Below are positions 49,870 to 60,674 of a DNA stretch of 64,000 bases, one piece after another. The position numbers and the translations under genes are program-made. Below the pieces are notes generated by a model that worked only from the letters and a program-made list of their open reading frames with translations, searched no databases and was not told the DNA's origin. How positions within the stretch are numbered: the stretch's first letter is position 1; each line of letters opens with the position of its first letter. Source of the stretch: Rhizophagus clarus. Taxonomy: Eukaryota > Glomeromycota > Glomeromycetes > Glomerales > Glomeraceae. The stretch is taken from contig BLAL01000274.1 of NCBI GenBank assembly GCA_015698045.1, positions 1,240,001 to 1,304,000 on the forward strand, given 5' to 3'.

Positions 49870-51890
49870 ATTCAACAAAATGCGTCAAAACGTGAAAATA
49901 TTATCACTCCTAAAGAAAACCGTAGACCTACAATAAAAGAAAAGTGAAATATTAGCTAACTTTTCATTTAAATAAAAAAAAATGAAATAATTTCAAAGAT
50001 AAATATCTTCGAAATCTTCGTTCAGAAGCCATAAACCTACAAGAAACAAAATAAATGAAATGTTAGCAAATGTTTTATTAAGAAATTTCAAAAAAATAGT
50101 AAAAGGAACTTCATAGAGCATCTTTGAAGTTTCGTAACGTTTCAGGAAGCTCCAAACCTATAAAAATAAGCGTTAATAAAATATTTCGTTAAAAAGGAAA
50201 TTAAACAAATTTCGAAGTTCTACCTTCAAAATTTCTTCTAAGAATCTAACTGCGGACCTACAAAAGAAAGAATAAGAAAATAAAGAACGTTAGTAAACAT
50301 TCATTGAATAAAAAAACCCAAAAATTAAAGGTATCTTCGAGAGATGTACAGTATTTCGACGTCCAGGATCTAAAAAGAAAGAAAAAATTGAACATTAATA
50401 ACATTCATTATAATAGAAGTAAAAAGAAATTTGAAAGTGATGAATTACCTTTGAATGGAGTCCAGGCTTCGTCTGGACCTAAAAAAATAAAAAACATCAA
50501 ACGTTAGTAACGTTCATTAAAATAAAATAAAAAAAAAAGTAAAAATTTTTGAAGATATTATACCTTCGAAATATCATAGTCCGCCTCTAAAGGAGTTCCA
50601 GACTTAACAAATAAAAAAAACAAACATTAGTAACGTTCGTTTAAAAAAATAAAAAAAAATAATAATTTTTGAAAATATTATACCTTCAAAATATTATATA
50701 ATCCGCCTCTAAAGGAGTTCTGGACCTAAAAAAAGAAAAAAAATGAACATTAGTTAATATTCGTTAAAATAATAAAAAAAGATATTTCAAAGTTTCTTTA
50801 TCTTCAAAATACCACGGTCTGCTTTAAATTAGAGTTCCAGACCTAAAAAATGAAATGAAACATTAGTAATATTTCGTAAAATAAAAATATAAAAAAAAAA
50901 ATTTATTTTGAAGTTTTTTTACCTTCGAAATAACTCGGTCCACTTTTTCTGGACCTAAAAAAGAAAGAAAATGAACGTTAGTTAACGTTTGTTGAAATAA
51001 AAGTAAAAAAAAAAATTATTTTTTTTTTACTTACAGTAGTCCACCTATAAAGGACTTCCGGACCTAAAAAATAAAAAAAAATGAACATTAGTAATGTTTG
51101 TTTAAATAAAACAAAAAAAAATAATAATTTTTGAAGATATTTTACCTTCGAAATATCATATAGTCTGCCTCTAAAGGAGTTTCAGACCTAAAAAAAGAAA
51201 GAAAACGAACATTAGTTAACATTTGTTGAAATTAAAGTAAAAAAAATTGTTTTTTTTTACTTAATGGTCTGCCTCGAAATGGAGTTCTGGACCTAAAAAA
51301 GGGATAAAAGCGAAACGTTACTAACGTTTTGCTAAAATACAAAAAAAAATGATTTTTTTTTACTTAAAGTGGTCTGCCTCGAATGGAGTTTCAGACCTAA
51401 AAAAAGGAAGAAATACGAAACGTTACTAACGTTTTGCTAAAAAACAAAAAAAAATCATTTTTTTTTACTTAGTGGTCTACCTCGAAATGGAGTTCCAGAC
51501 CTAAAAAAAAGGAAGAAATGCGAAACAATACTAACGTTTTGCTAAAATACAAAAAAAAAATCATTTTTTTTTACTTAGTGTCTGCCTCGAAATGGAGTTC
51601 CAGACCTAAAAAAATGAAGAAATGCAAAACGTTACTAACATTTCGCTAAAATACAAAAAAAAATCATTTTTTTTTTACTTAGTAGTTCACCTCAAAATGG
51701 AGTTCTGGTCCTAAAAAAAGGAAAAAAAGTGAAACGTTACTAACATTTTGCTAAAATACAAAAAAAAAATGAATTTTTTTTTTACTCTTAAAGTGGTCCG
51801 CCTCAAAATGGAGTTCTGGGCTTAAAAAAAAAGAAAAAGAAATCAAACGTTAGTTAACATTCATTAAATTAAATCAATAAAAACATCCAG
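49870..51890 (-). repeat. About 20-unit tandem array with exon-intron-like units (minus strand)
   Basis: Period about 100-110 bp. Read on the minus strand, each unit has a pyrimidine run ending TTTAG, then a 29-42 base core such as GTCCAGAACTCCTTTAGAGG, usually ending GAAG, then GTAAAA, GTATAA or GTAAGT. Near-palindromes AACGTTAGTAACGTT sit between cores. Clear donor and acceptor pairs are seen at about 50220-50260, 50445-50485, 50570-50612, 50680-50730, 50925-50960, 51035-51075 and 51145-51190; in others the donor is changed. Core lengths are not all multiples of three and no single frame stays open through all of them. I could not find a start exon. It may be a repeat-exon gene, its relic, or a satellite with coincidental splice words. 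Confidence 0.6.
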
Positions 51891-52135
51891 AGCTGTACTT
51901 CGGCTTCTGGACCCCCCAAAAAAAATTAAAAATAACAAAAAAAAAGTCCAGACATATGGACTGATTTGACTACCTTTAATTAAAATATTGATTTTGTTAC
52001 ATTTTTATTATACAAAATACTATACAATATACAGTAAATTGAGGGTGAGTATTAAAAAATTTTATTTAATGTTATTATACTATAATTTGGTAAATATTTC
52101 TTTTAAATTAATATAAATCTTAGCATTTACTATAT

Positions 52136-52470
52136 ATGTTAAAAATTCGTATCTCAACTTTAAACGTAAATATCTCCAGATCCAATGATCCAATCAGCAA
52201 GCTCTTTTTTCGCTCATATAGTCCAGATCAAGGGCTTTCCAAAGAGCCTAAAATTTTAAAAAATGGATCAGTGGATCCCAAGATATTTGCATTTAAACAT
52301 GCTAAAAAATTCATACCTCAACTTTAAACGTAAATAACTCCGGATCTAATGATCCAATCGGCAAGCTCTTTTTTCGTCTATAAAGTCCAGAACAAGGGCT
52401 TTCCAACAAGCCTAAAATTATAGAAAACGGATCAGTGAATCTTGATATATTTGCGTTTAAAGATAGTAAT
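52136..52470. repeat. Two tandem copies of a 166-bp sequence
   Basis: Two adjacent copies beginning AAAAATTC(G/A)TA(T/C)CTCAACTTT and including GATCCAATC(A/G)GCAAGCTC. They differ at scattered positions. No coding support. Confidence 0.75.
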
Positions 52471-52969
52471 ACAAACTCTGACATAAAATAATTATTTTAT
52501 TGTTTAAAAATATCTATTATAATACCATCTTTTATATGATGTTTTTATTACACTTTCATAAATATTTATAGCTACTAAGACTATATAAATTTTTATTTTA
52601 CTTTATATTTTATTAAAATATACTTACTTTTTAATAATATATGTTAAAAATTCCATATATATGAGAAATAGGTTTTTTATTAGTGAAATGGGTTTTTTCA
52701 CGTCTCTTTTACATTTAATAATTTAAGTTTTGCAAATGTAAATTTTTGTTCAACTTATTATTTAATCAAGTGATCATCAATCAGATGATTTTTTGGTATT
52801 ACAAAACAATTTTGAGTAACGAAAACTGTGAAAATCAATTTAATAACTCTTTTTAATGCTGAGTGAACAAATCAGCCCATATGAGCTGTACTTTGGCTTC
52901 CAGTCCTAAAAAAAAATAAAAATCAAATATTTATAATGTTCGTTAAATAAATTAATATACTTGAAGGCT

Positions 52970-53145
52970 TTAACCTTTGAAATGGAGAGTCCAGAGCCGT
53001 TCTTCAGTGTCAAGGACCTTTAACCTTCAAAATGGAGAGTCCAGAATTGTTCTTCAACGTCAAGGATCTCTACCCTTTGAAGTGGAGAGTCCAGGGCTGT
53101 TCTTTAACATCCAGGACCTCTAACCTTTAAAATAGAGTCTGGAAA
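52970..53145. repeat. 50-bp tandem repeat, three and a half copies
   Basis: The unit contains AAATGGAGAGTCCAGA, then GTTCTTCA, then CAAGGA. Neighbouring copies differ by several substitutions. On the minus strand the units again carry GTCC(T/A)GA and AAG|GTTA words like the larger array to the left, so the two repeats may share an origin. Confidence 0.7.
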
Positions 53146-54393
53146 GGGCTTTGGGCTTGTCCAAAACTTAGAAAAGAAGCTACAAAAAAAAAAATTTTTA
53201 AAATAACTTCGCAAGACAGATCTTGCCATTTTTGTTTGTAAAACTTTGAAATTTGAAAACTTCCTAATTTCTCGTTCATCCCGCACTTTAAAACCATAAG
53301 TAAAAAATTTTTGTTTGAATCTGGAACTTGTACCTTTGGCATTCCGTCAAACATTGGAAAACTTGTCTTAAAAATTTCGAACCTTATAAAGAAACAGTAT
53401 TTTTTATTTTTTTTTTTTAAAAAAAAATTATTCTTAAAATCCGATTATCTGACAAGCTTTGAAGCTTAAAAAAGAATCCATTAAAAATTTATTTTTTTTT
53501 TCTTTGGTATCTTTAAACAAATTAATTTTTTTAAGGCGTTAAAAAATTATTTCTTTAAAAGTGTTAAAAAATTAATTCTTTAAAAGAATTATTTCTTTAA
53601 AAGTGTTATAAAATTATTTCTTTAAAGTAATAGAAAAAAATTGTTTTTTTAAAAAAGTTTAAAAAATTAGTGATGTAAAGTTTATCAAAATAAATATGCA
53701 AAGTTTATCAAATTAAAGAAGAAAATTGTGAAAATCTTTAAAGATTTTTGTACAAAGTATTTTTAAAAATCTGCAATTTTGGAGATTATCACAAATTTTT
53801 CATAAAAAAATCTTTGAAAAAATAAAAAAAATAATTTCTGCAGTATTGCGCAGATTCTTAACAAAATTGCATTAAAAAAATGCGGCAATCTGCTAAAATT
53901 GCAGATCACTGCAGATCTGAACTGATATAACTTTTCTGATGATCGAAATCCCAAAAAACCCATAAGTATATTTAATACCTATTTATGTAGAGTAAGAATA
54001 GACAACAAACAAAAAAATTTTAATTGTAAATGAATGGTATTGCTTCTTAATTAGCTTTAAGAAAATTCCTTATTTTAGCTTCTATTATACTCACATCATA
54101 CCTAACAAGAAGATATGCGTGTTTGATGTATTATATAGGATTATTAAATTAATTTACAGTTTTATAAACTACAGAAATACTAGAATTTGGGATTTTAAAA
54201 ATGGTTTGAAATTTTGAAAATGATTTGGGATTTCGGAAATAGTTTGGAATTTTGGATATTGTTGGGATTTCGGCAATGATTTGGGATTTCAGAAATGGTT
54301 TGAAATTTGGGATTTCTGAAATTGTTATATGCCAAAATGTATTTTATTTTGGCATATAGCTGAAATATTTCAGCACTCAAGTTTAGTCAATAT

Positions 54394-56328
54394 ATAACTT
54401 AAATGTTTTTCCATAAAAATCACATTTTACAGAAAGTAATAAATTTAATTTTTTTAAAAAATATATTACCTGATAGCACAAAAATTAAAGAGATAACTTC
54501 TTTTAACTTAATGCAGTTAGATGATAATGACTATTTAAGAAAATGATTTTCTAATTTGAAAAATATACCATAATTAATAACAATTCAAAAAAATGAAAAT
54601 TGTCTTTAGAGTTATATATGTAAGCAAAATTAAAACATATTATAATATAGTACATCAAATATAATTGATTTATCTATTATAATCTAAAATTTATAGCAAA
54701 AAATCTGTTAAAGATTTCTTGATTACTAGTAAAAAAAAAATTCATTTATATCAAAAGTTAATAATATATGTATTTTGTTTTAAATTTATCTTAATATAAA
54801 AAGTATTTTACCTAATTCCTAAAGTTTTTCAAAACCTTGTATTTATTCATTATTTTTAACAGATGGTATTTAAGAAAAATGTAAACAGAATATATGTATT
54901 AAAATATTACAAAAATTTAATTTTCTTAATATACAATAACTTTATATTTATTATAATTTCACTATGCATGCAATTATCATTACACTATGTAGTTACTATA
55001 TAATTATAATTCATTTACAATATGGTTACTGCATATTAAGGAAAATAGGTTTTTATAATAAAATCATGTGAATTTTGAAGAAAAATAATTATATATATAA
55101 AATAAGCAATCGAATTAAATTTATCTGTATTATAAGAACTTATTATTTTTTGAAATGATTATTTACTTCTTTAAATATATCAGTTTAACTGTATTGAAAA
55201 ATTTTTTAAAAATAATACTAAGAAAGAGGATTAATAATTAATAAATAGTTATAAAAAAATATTTTTTAAAAAAGCTAAGTTAAAAATATATTAACTGAAT
55301 ATTTTTTAAATTAATTTAAAAATAGTAATTAAAATAAGTTTTTTTTGTTAATATAAATATACAAATTAAAAGTACTAATAAATTGTTTTTACTAAAATAA
55401 ATTAAAAAACACTAAATAAACTTTTTTAAAATATTAATTAAATGTATTTTAATATTTTTTTAAAAATAATAAACAATTTGCAAATCAACTCATATAAATT
55501 TTAATGTAAATCATTTATTAATTTATTATAATTCACTGATTTTAATAATTTTAAATGTAATAAAATTATAAGTATAGTTTATTAAAAATAATAAAAATAA
55601 TAAAGTAAATATTACACTTTTATTTTTTAATTAAATAAAATTTTTTTTGATAGTCTACTTTAAAAGTACTTAGCATTTATTATATTATTAAACAAACTAA
55701 ATTTTTGAAGTACAAATTATGGAAAAATTTTTATATTTCACTAAATTTTTATACATATTTGCTTTATATTTAATATATTTTATAAGTAAATTAAACTGTA
55801 ATAACTTTTAATTTAATAAATTTAAACTTTTTTTATACTTATTATATAAGTAATATAGTATCTCTTAAACTATAAAAGTTAAAATTAATTTTAAAAATTT
55901 TAGAATTTTTAAGATATTTTAAAATTCTGTAATCATAAAAAAATAAAATTTAGTTTATTAGATCTCTTTTATTAAAATTTATTTAAGGCCAAATAAATAA
56001 AATTTTTCATTTTTCATGAAAAAAAATGCTAAATTTGATCCAGCCATCTGAAAAAAAAATTTATTTTTCAAAAAAATTTAGTCAATCTCTAGAAGGTGAT
56101 TGGTTGATTTAATATATTTTTTGCCTGAATCACCAAGTGAAAAAAAAAATTCTTTTTTTATGACTATGATTGGATAAAATCTGAATCATATGACCAAATA
56201 AAATAAATTTTTTTATCCTTTCAAAACATTTACATAATCTGTCTGGTCATGAGAAACTAATAATTTTATTTACTTGGTCTAATAATAATAAAAAAATTAT
56301 TTTTTTTTTTGATTTTTACTTAAAAAAT
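54394..56328. other. 1.9-kb AT-desert
   Basis: Almost pure A and T with no open frame of note, no recognisable repeat unit and no RNA gene. Confidence 0.55.
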
Positions 56329-58009
56329 AGAGAATTACTAAACTTAACCGGGGGAAATTTCCTTCCCCCTGTGACTTGTGTAGCACAGTTATGTATTACA
56401 TGATCATGTTTATTTATTTATCAATTTTTTAGATACTACGTACGCTTTTCTTCAGAACGCTTAATATATTTTTTCTTTAAACTTTTCACTCAAGGTATGT
56501 TCTTTTCTTTCTTTTTTTATTTTTGTTTGTTTTTTACAACTAGTTCTTTACTAACTTTTTCGCTTTTTTTAGGTTCTTTGACCCTTCTGGTTTCGTAATT
56601 AAGGTATACTAAGGAATGTTAGCACTACAGGCCAATTCATATTTTTTTTTTATCTTTTACACTTCGTTTCTTACATTTTTATTTTTGTATTTTATTCCTT
56701 TTATTCTTTTTAGATCCTTTAGTAATTTAGTTCTTTTCTGCGATTAAGGTATGTTTATTTTTTTTTATTTTTATTTTTACTTATTATATTTTGTTCTTTA
56801 CTAATTTTTTTCCCTTTATTTTTTTTCTTCCTTTACACCCTCTCTTCATCTCCCTTTTTCTTTTTGTTTTTCCATTGTTTCCCTCTTTCTTTTCGTTTTC
56901 CTATCATTATCCTCTTTATTTTTTATCTTTACACTCTATCCTGTTTCTTCTTTTTCGTCTCCCTATTGTTTTTCCTCTTCCTTTTCGTCTCTCTATTATT
57001 ATCCTCTTTCTTTTTCATCTTCCCACTCTATCTCGTCTCTTCTTTTTTGTTTCCCTATTGTTTTTCCTCTTTCTTTTCATCTCTCTATCATTATCCTCTT
57101 TCTTTTTCATCTTCCCACTCTATCCCCTCTCTTTTTTCTCATTTCTCTATTATTTTCTCTCTTCCTTTTCATCTTTCTATCATTATCCTCTTTTTTTTTT
57201 GTCTTTCTACTTCTATACCTTTCTTTTTTTTCATCTCCTTATTGTTATCTTCCTTCTTTTTACATCCCCATTGTTATCTCCTTCCTTTTCGTCCCCTCAT
57301 TATTATTCTCCTTTCTTTTCATTTTTCTATCTTCCTTTTTGCCTTCTTAACAGTTTTCCCTTATTGTGCCCTTCTTTTTTTCGTTTCTTTTCTACCCTTT
57401 GATTATTTTCTTTCCTTTTTCTTTTTTGTTCCTCCTTTTTCTTTTTCCTTTTTTTCACCTCTCTTCATTTTACTCCTTCTTTTTTATCTCCTCATTGTTA
57501 TTTTCCTTTCTTTTTGCCTCTCCATCATTATTCTCTTAACTTTTCATCTTTCCATCATTTTTCCCTTTTTTTTTATTCCTCCTTCATTCTTTTCATTTCT
57601 TTTTGCTCCTTTCTCACTCCATCTTTACACTTTTCATTTCCTTTTCACCATTTCATTTTTTTCAATCATTCTTTTATTTTTTCTATTACCTTATTATATT
57701 TTTATTTCTTGTTCTTCTTTTTATTATAACTCTTCTTTTTTTATTCATCTTATTGTTAAAAAATAAACATTTTTAATCAATAAAGCATGTGAACTCTTAA
57801 ATTAATAAATTGTTTTGACACTATATCATAAATTTTAACGTTTATAAATAAAATTTTATTATATAAAATTATTTTGAATAAAAAATTTTAAGTTAAAAAT
57901 TATTTTTTTTTCTTAACGCCAAGTTTCTAAAAAAAACTAATAATGTGGCGCATAAATCACATGATATGGGGGAAGGAAATTTCCCTCTAGTTAAGATTAG
58001 CAATACTCT
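56329..58009. mobile_element. About 1.7-kb inverted-repeat element containing a pyrimidine tract
   Basis: Terminal inverted repeats of about 41 bp with a few mismatches: AGAGAATTACTAAACTTAAC continuing to GGGGGAAATTTCCTTCCCCC on the left, and the complement ending CAATACTCT on the right (58009). A-rich heptamers AAAAAAT adjoin both ends and may be a target duplication. On the plus strand, 56400-56760 shows exon-like blocks: CTTTTCACTCAAG|GTATGT, then TTTTTTTAG|GTTCTTTGACC ending GTAATTAAG|GTATAC, then TTTTTAG|ATCCTTTAG ending GCGATTAAG|GTATGT. The rest is the pyrimidine tract. No transposase seen. Confidence 0.6.
56791..57766. repeat. 1-kb pyrimidine-rich minisatellite
   Basis: Nearly all C and T on the plus strand, in loose units of about 30 bases built from CTCTTTCTTTTCATC and TCTATCATTATCC. 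Long open frames (up to 300 codons of Phe, Ser, Leu, Pro) exist in two frames only because pyrimidine codons contain no stops; they are not genes. Such strand-asymmetric DNA can form triplex structures. Confidence 0.8.
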
Positions 58010-59464
58010 AAAAAATATTATAAAATTTATTACAAAAATTTATTTTATTTAATAAAATATTCAAAAAAATTTAAAAATACTTTTAATAAAAAATAAATTT
58101 GCAAATAAATTTGTTTGCAAAATAGTTTAAAGATTATATAGTAAAAACTAAATTATTGTTTTTTAAATCTTAGATTTTTTTATAAATTAAACTTATATTA
58201 TAATATTTTTTTTTACAAGATTAATAAAAAAACTGTAAAAAATTATTTTGTTAAAGTAAAATAATATTTTTTAAATATTTAGCTATAATAGCTATTATCT
58301 ATAAAATATGTAGCTATTTATATTGTTTAACTTAATTTTACAATACTTTATTAATTACTATATATTTTTTTATCATATTTTTATAGTTTTTTATAGAATT
58401 TTTGTAAAATTCATAAAAATTCCATAAAAATAAGTCTGAAATTTTATGTTTTTACTATTATTATTTATTAAAATTATTAATTTTTAAACATTATCACAAT
58501 TTTTGAATTACTATCAGCTATGATTAGGTGATTTGTTGATCAATTAAAAAAATACTGAAACAGCTAAAAATAACTGAAAATAATTTTTTATCAAAAATAC
58601 TTTTATTAAATATATACAAAAAACACTTTTTATAAATATTTTTCTTAAAAACCACTAAACTTGATGCCTTTAACATTCTTTATTATGTTTATAAGATGTT
58701 TTACATGTGTTATTTTATTTATTAAAAACTAAAGATCTAAATAAAAAAAATAGTTAAAAATAAAAAAAAAGAAAAAAAATGAAAAAGATGAAAAAAAAAC
58801 TAATAAAATAAAAAAAATATTATCTGTTACTTAGTAGTGAATTTTAGAATCATTAGGAATTAGTTTTTAGGAATCAGTTTTAAAAATCGGTCTTTAGGAA
58901 TTAGAGAAATCAGTTTATAAGCTATTGTGATAAAAAAAAGTAAACAATAAAAAAAATATTAATAAAATTTGTATAATAGTAGCTTAGCATTACATAGATC
59001 AAATGACATCTGTGATATTTATAGTAAAAAGTGATTTTAATTTGTGTAATCTAAAATCAATTTTTACTTATATAAAAAAAAGCCACTAATCATAGTAATT
59101 CAAAAATAGTAATAATATTATTTAATTTCTTAATAAATATTATAAAATTAATAAAAATATGTAACTTATTTTACTCTATTATTTTATTGGTTAAAATTTT
59201 CTTTTATATTATTTAGTTTATAATTTATAAAAGTTTAAAATTATCTAATATTATTATGATTTATAGGTAATAGCTATTATAGTAAAATTCATAAATAACT
59301 TATTATCATTTTTATTATTTAACTTATAAATTATCAATTAAATATTTTTTATTTTTTTTTTTTTTAATATAAATATATAAATTTAAAATTATTTTAGTAA
59401 TTTTAATTATACAAATATTCAATTGATCCTTTATTATTTCATCTTATATTTGAGTATTTATATT
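58010..59464. other. AT-desert, no gene
   Basis: Extremely AT-rich, with long A or T runs. Nothing recognised. Confidence 0.55.
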
Positions 59465-60470
59465 AGAAACCTGTATTTGCCCATATTTTGAAATCTAGCT
59501 TAATCTGAAATTTATATATGAAATTGTATGCCAGCTCAGACCTGGCCTGGAACTTAAATACAAATTTTATGTCAGCCTAATCCAGCCCAGATTTATAATA
59601 TATAAATCAGCTCAATCTGAACTGGCCTGAAATTTTAAAATGTGATGTAAATAATTTTATATAAGTTGTTCTTTGGCAAGATAATAATTTTATATAAGTA
59701 GGTTACTTAAAACTTGCACACTTGTTAAACAATTTTTTTAAAATAATTAATTATAATTCAAAGATGTTGCCTCTTTAAAAAATGATAAAAATTCATATTG
59801 ATAATATAATATAGATTATATATATAAATTTTGTAGTACATCAATTTAATATTCTTTATTAACATGAAATTTTTATATTTTAAAAATAATATATTATCTG
59901 TTATTGAAAAATAAATGAAATTATATTAAATAAATAATTATAATAAATATAAAAATTATTGGAACACAACTATGTAATATTAAATAAAATAATTTTCAGT
60001 AATGAACAAGATAATAAAGGTAAAAAAAAACTAAATAGATTTTATAATTTTGTACATTTAAACAATCTGAAAATAAAAATTTTTAGCTTAATCACAGTTA
60101 AAATTATAAATTTTGATGCAGCATTTGATTTTAAAAAACATTATATATATAGATAGAAACTATTTATGATTAAGAAAAGTTTGCAATATAATATAATAAA
60201 GAAGAAATTAAACAATAAAAGTTGAACTTTTTTTTAATTTAAGTTCAACTTGGCCAGAATTAATTATAATTTTGGTAGAATTAATAAAAATTCAGGTTTA
60301 GTATCTGAACTTGAACTCAGCTCAGAAAATTTGTGAAAATTAAAACCTAATCCAGATTCAATCTAGATGTATTTAAAATTCAACTTTCTGTCTTGTACCC
60401 AAATTCTAGGCCAGATTTAGGCTAGATTTTAAGCCCAGATTTGACCTGTTGCAGGTCTCTAATTTATATA
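59465..60470. repeat. Decayed inverted-arm element, about 1 kb
   Basis: The left arm (59465-59640: GAAACCTGTATTTGCCC, AATCTAGCTTAATCTG, GACCTGGCCTGGAAC) and right arm (60290-60470: TAGGCCAGATTTAGGCTAGA, AGCCCAGATTTGACC, TGCAGGTCTC) match loosely as inverted repeats around an AT-rich centre. A 65-codon frame in the centre (59959-60156) has no domain. Confidence 0.4.
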
Positions 60471-60674
60471 ATTTTTATATAATTTCACTATTTTATTGTT
60501 TAAAAATTCTAAGTATTAAGATGCCAAAATTTTTAACAGCTTTATATACTTTTTTTCAATATTATGTAACTTTTATTATTTTATTTTTAATATATTACAT
60601 TTATATTTCAATATAGTTTATTTTTTCTTTAAACACAATTTAATACTATTTTAAATATTATGTTTAACTTTTTA

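Larger units (their letters stand above)
49291..54393. mobile_element. About 5.1-kb composite inverted-repeat element
   Basis: The left arm (about 49297-49640) and right arm (about 53750-54387) are inverted copies. TAAACTTGGGTGCCGAAA on the left matches the complement of CAGCACTCAAGTTTA on the right. Inside both arms come ATATGCC(A/G)AAAT, runs of AATCCCAAATT versus its complement AATTTGGGATT, then TCTGCGCAGATT-type words. The hexamer CAATAT flanks both ends directly (49291-49296 and 54388-54393) and could be a target duplication. The interior holds the unit array at 49870-51890, two tandem copies at 52136-52470 and 50-bp repeats at 52970-53145. No transposase-like frame was found, so it would be non-autonomous or something not yet described. 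Confidence 0.5.

Noticed and set aside
49870-51890. CRISPR array
   Set aside because: Units are about 100-110 bp with drifting sequence throughout and eukaryotic splice-like words; there are no short identical repeats with unique spacers, and the host is eukaryotic.
53104-53354. Minus-strand frame with a hydrophobic stretch ending VASFLSFGQAQ, a possible signal-peptide exon for the unit array
   Set aside because: The hydrophobic part is internal to the frame, without a suitable ATG, and it runs into repeat DNA; too weak to call.
56791-57766. Open frames up to 300 codons rich in Phe, Ser and Leu
   Set aside because: They arise from a C/T-only tract lacking stop codons; two frames are open at once and the units are nucleotide repeats, not codon-based.
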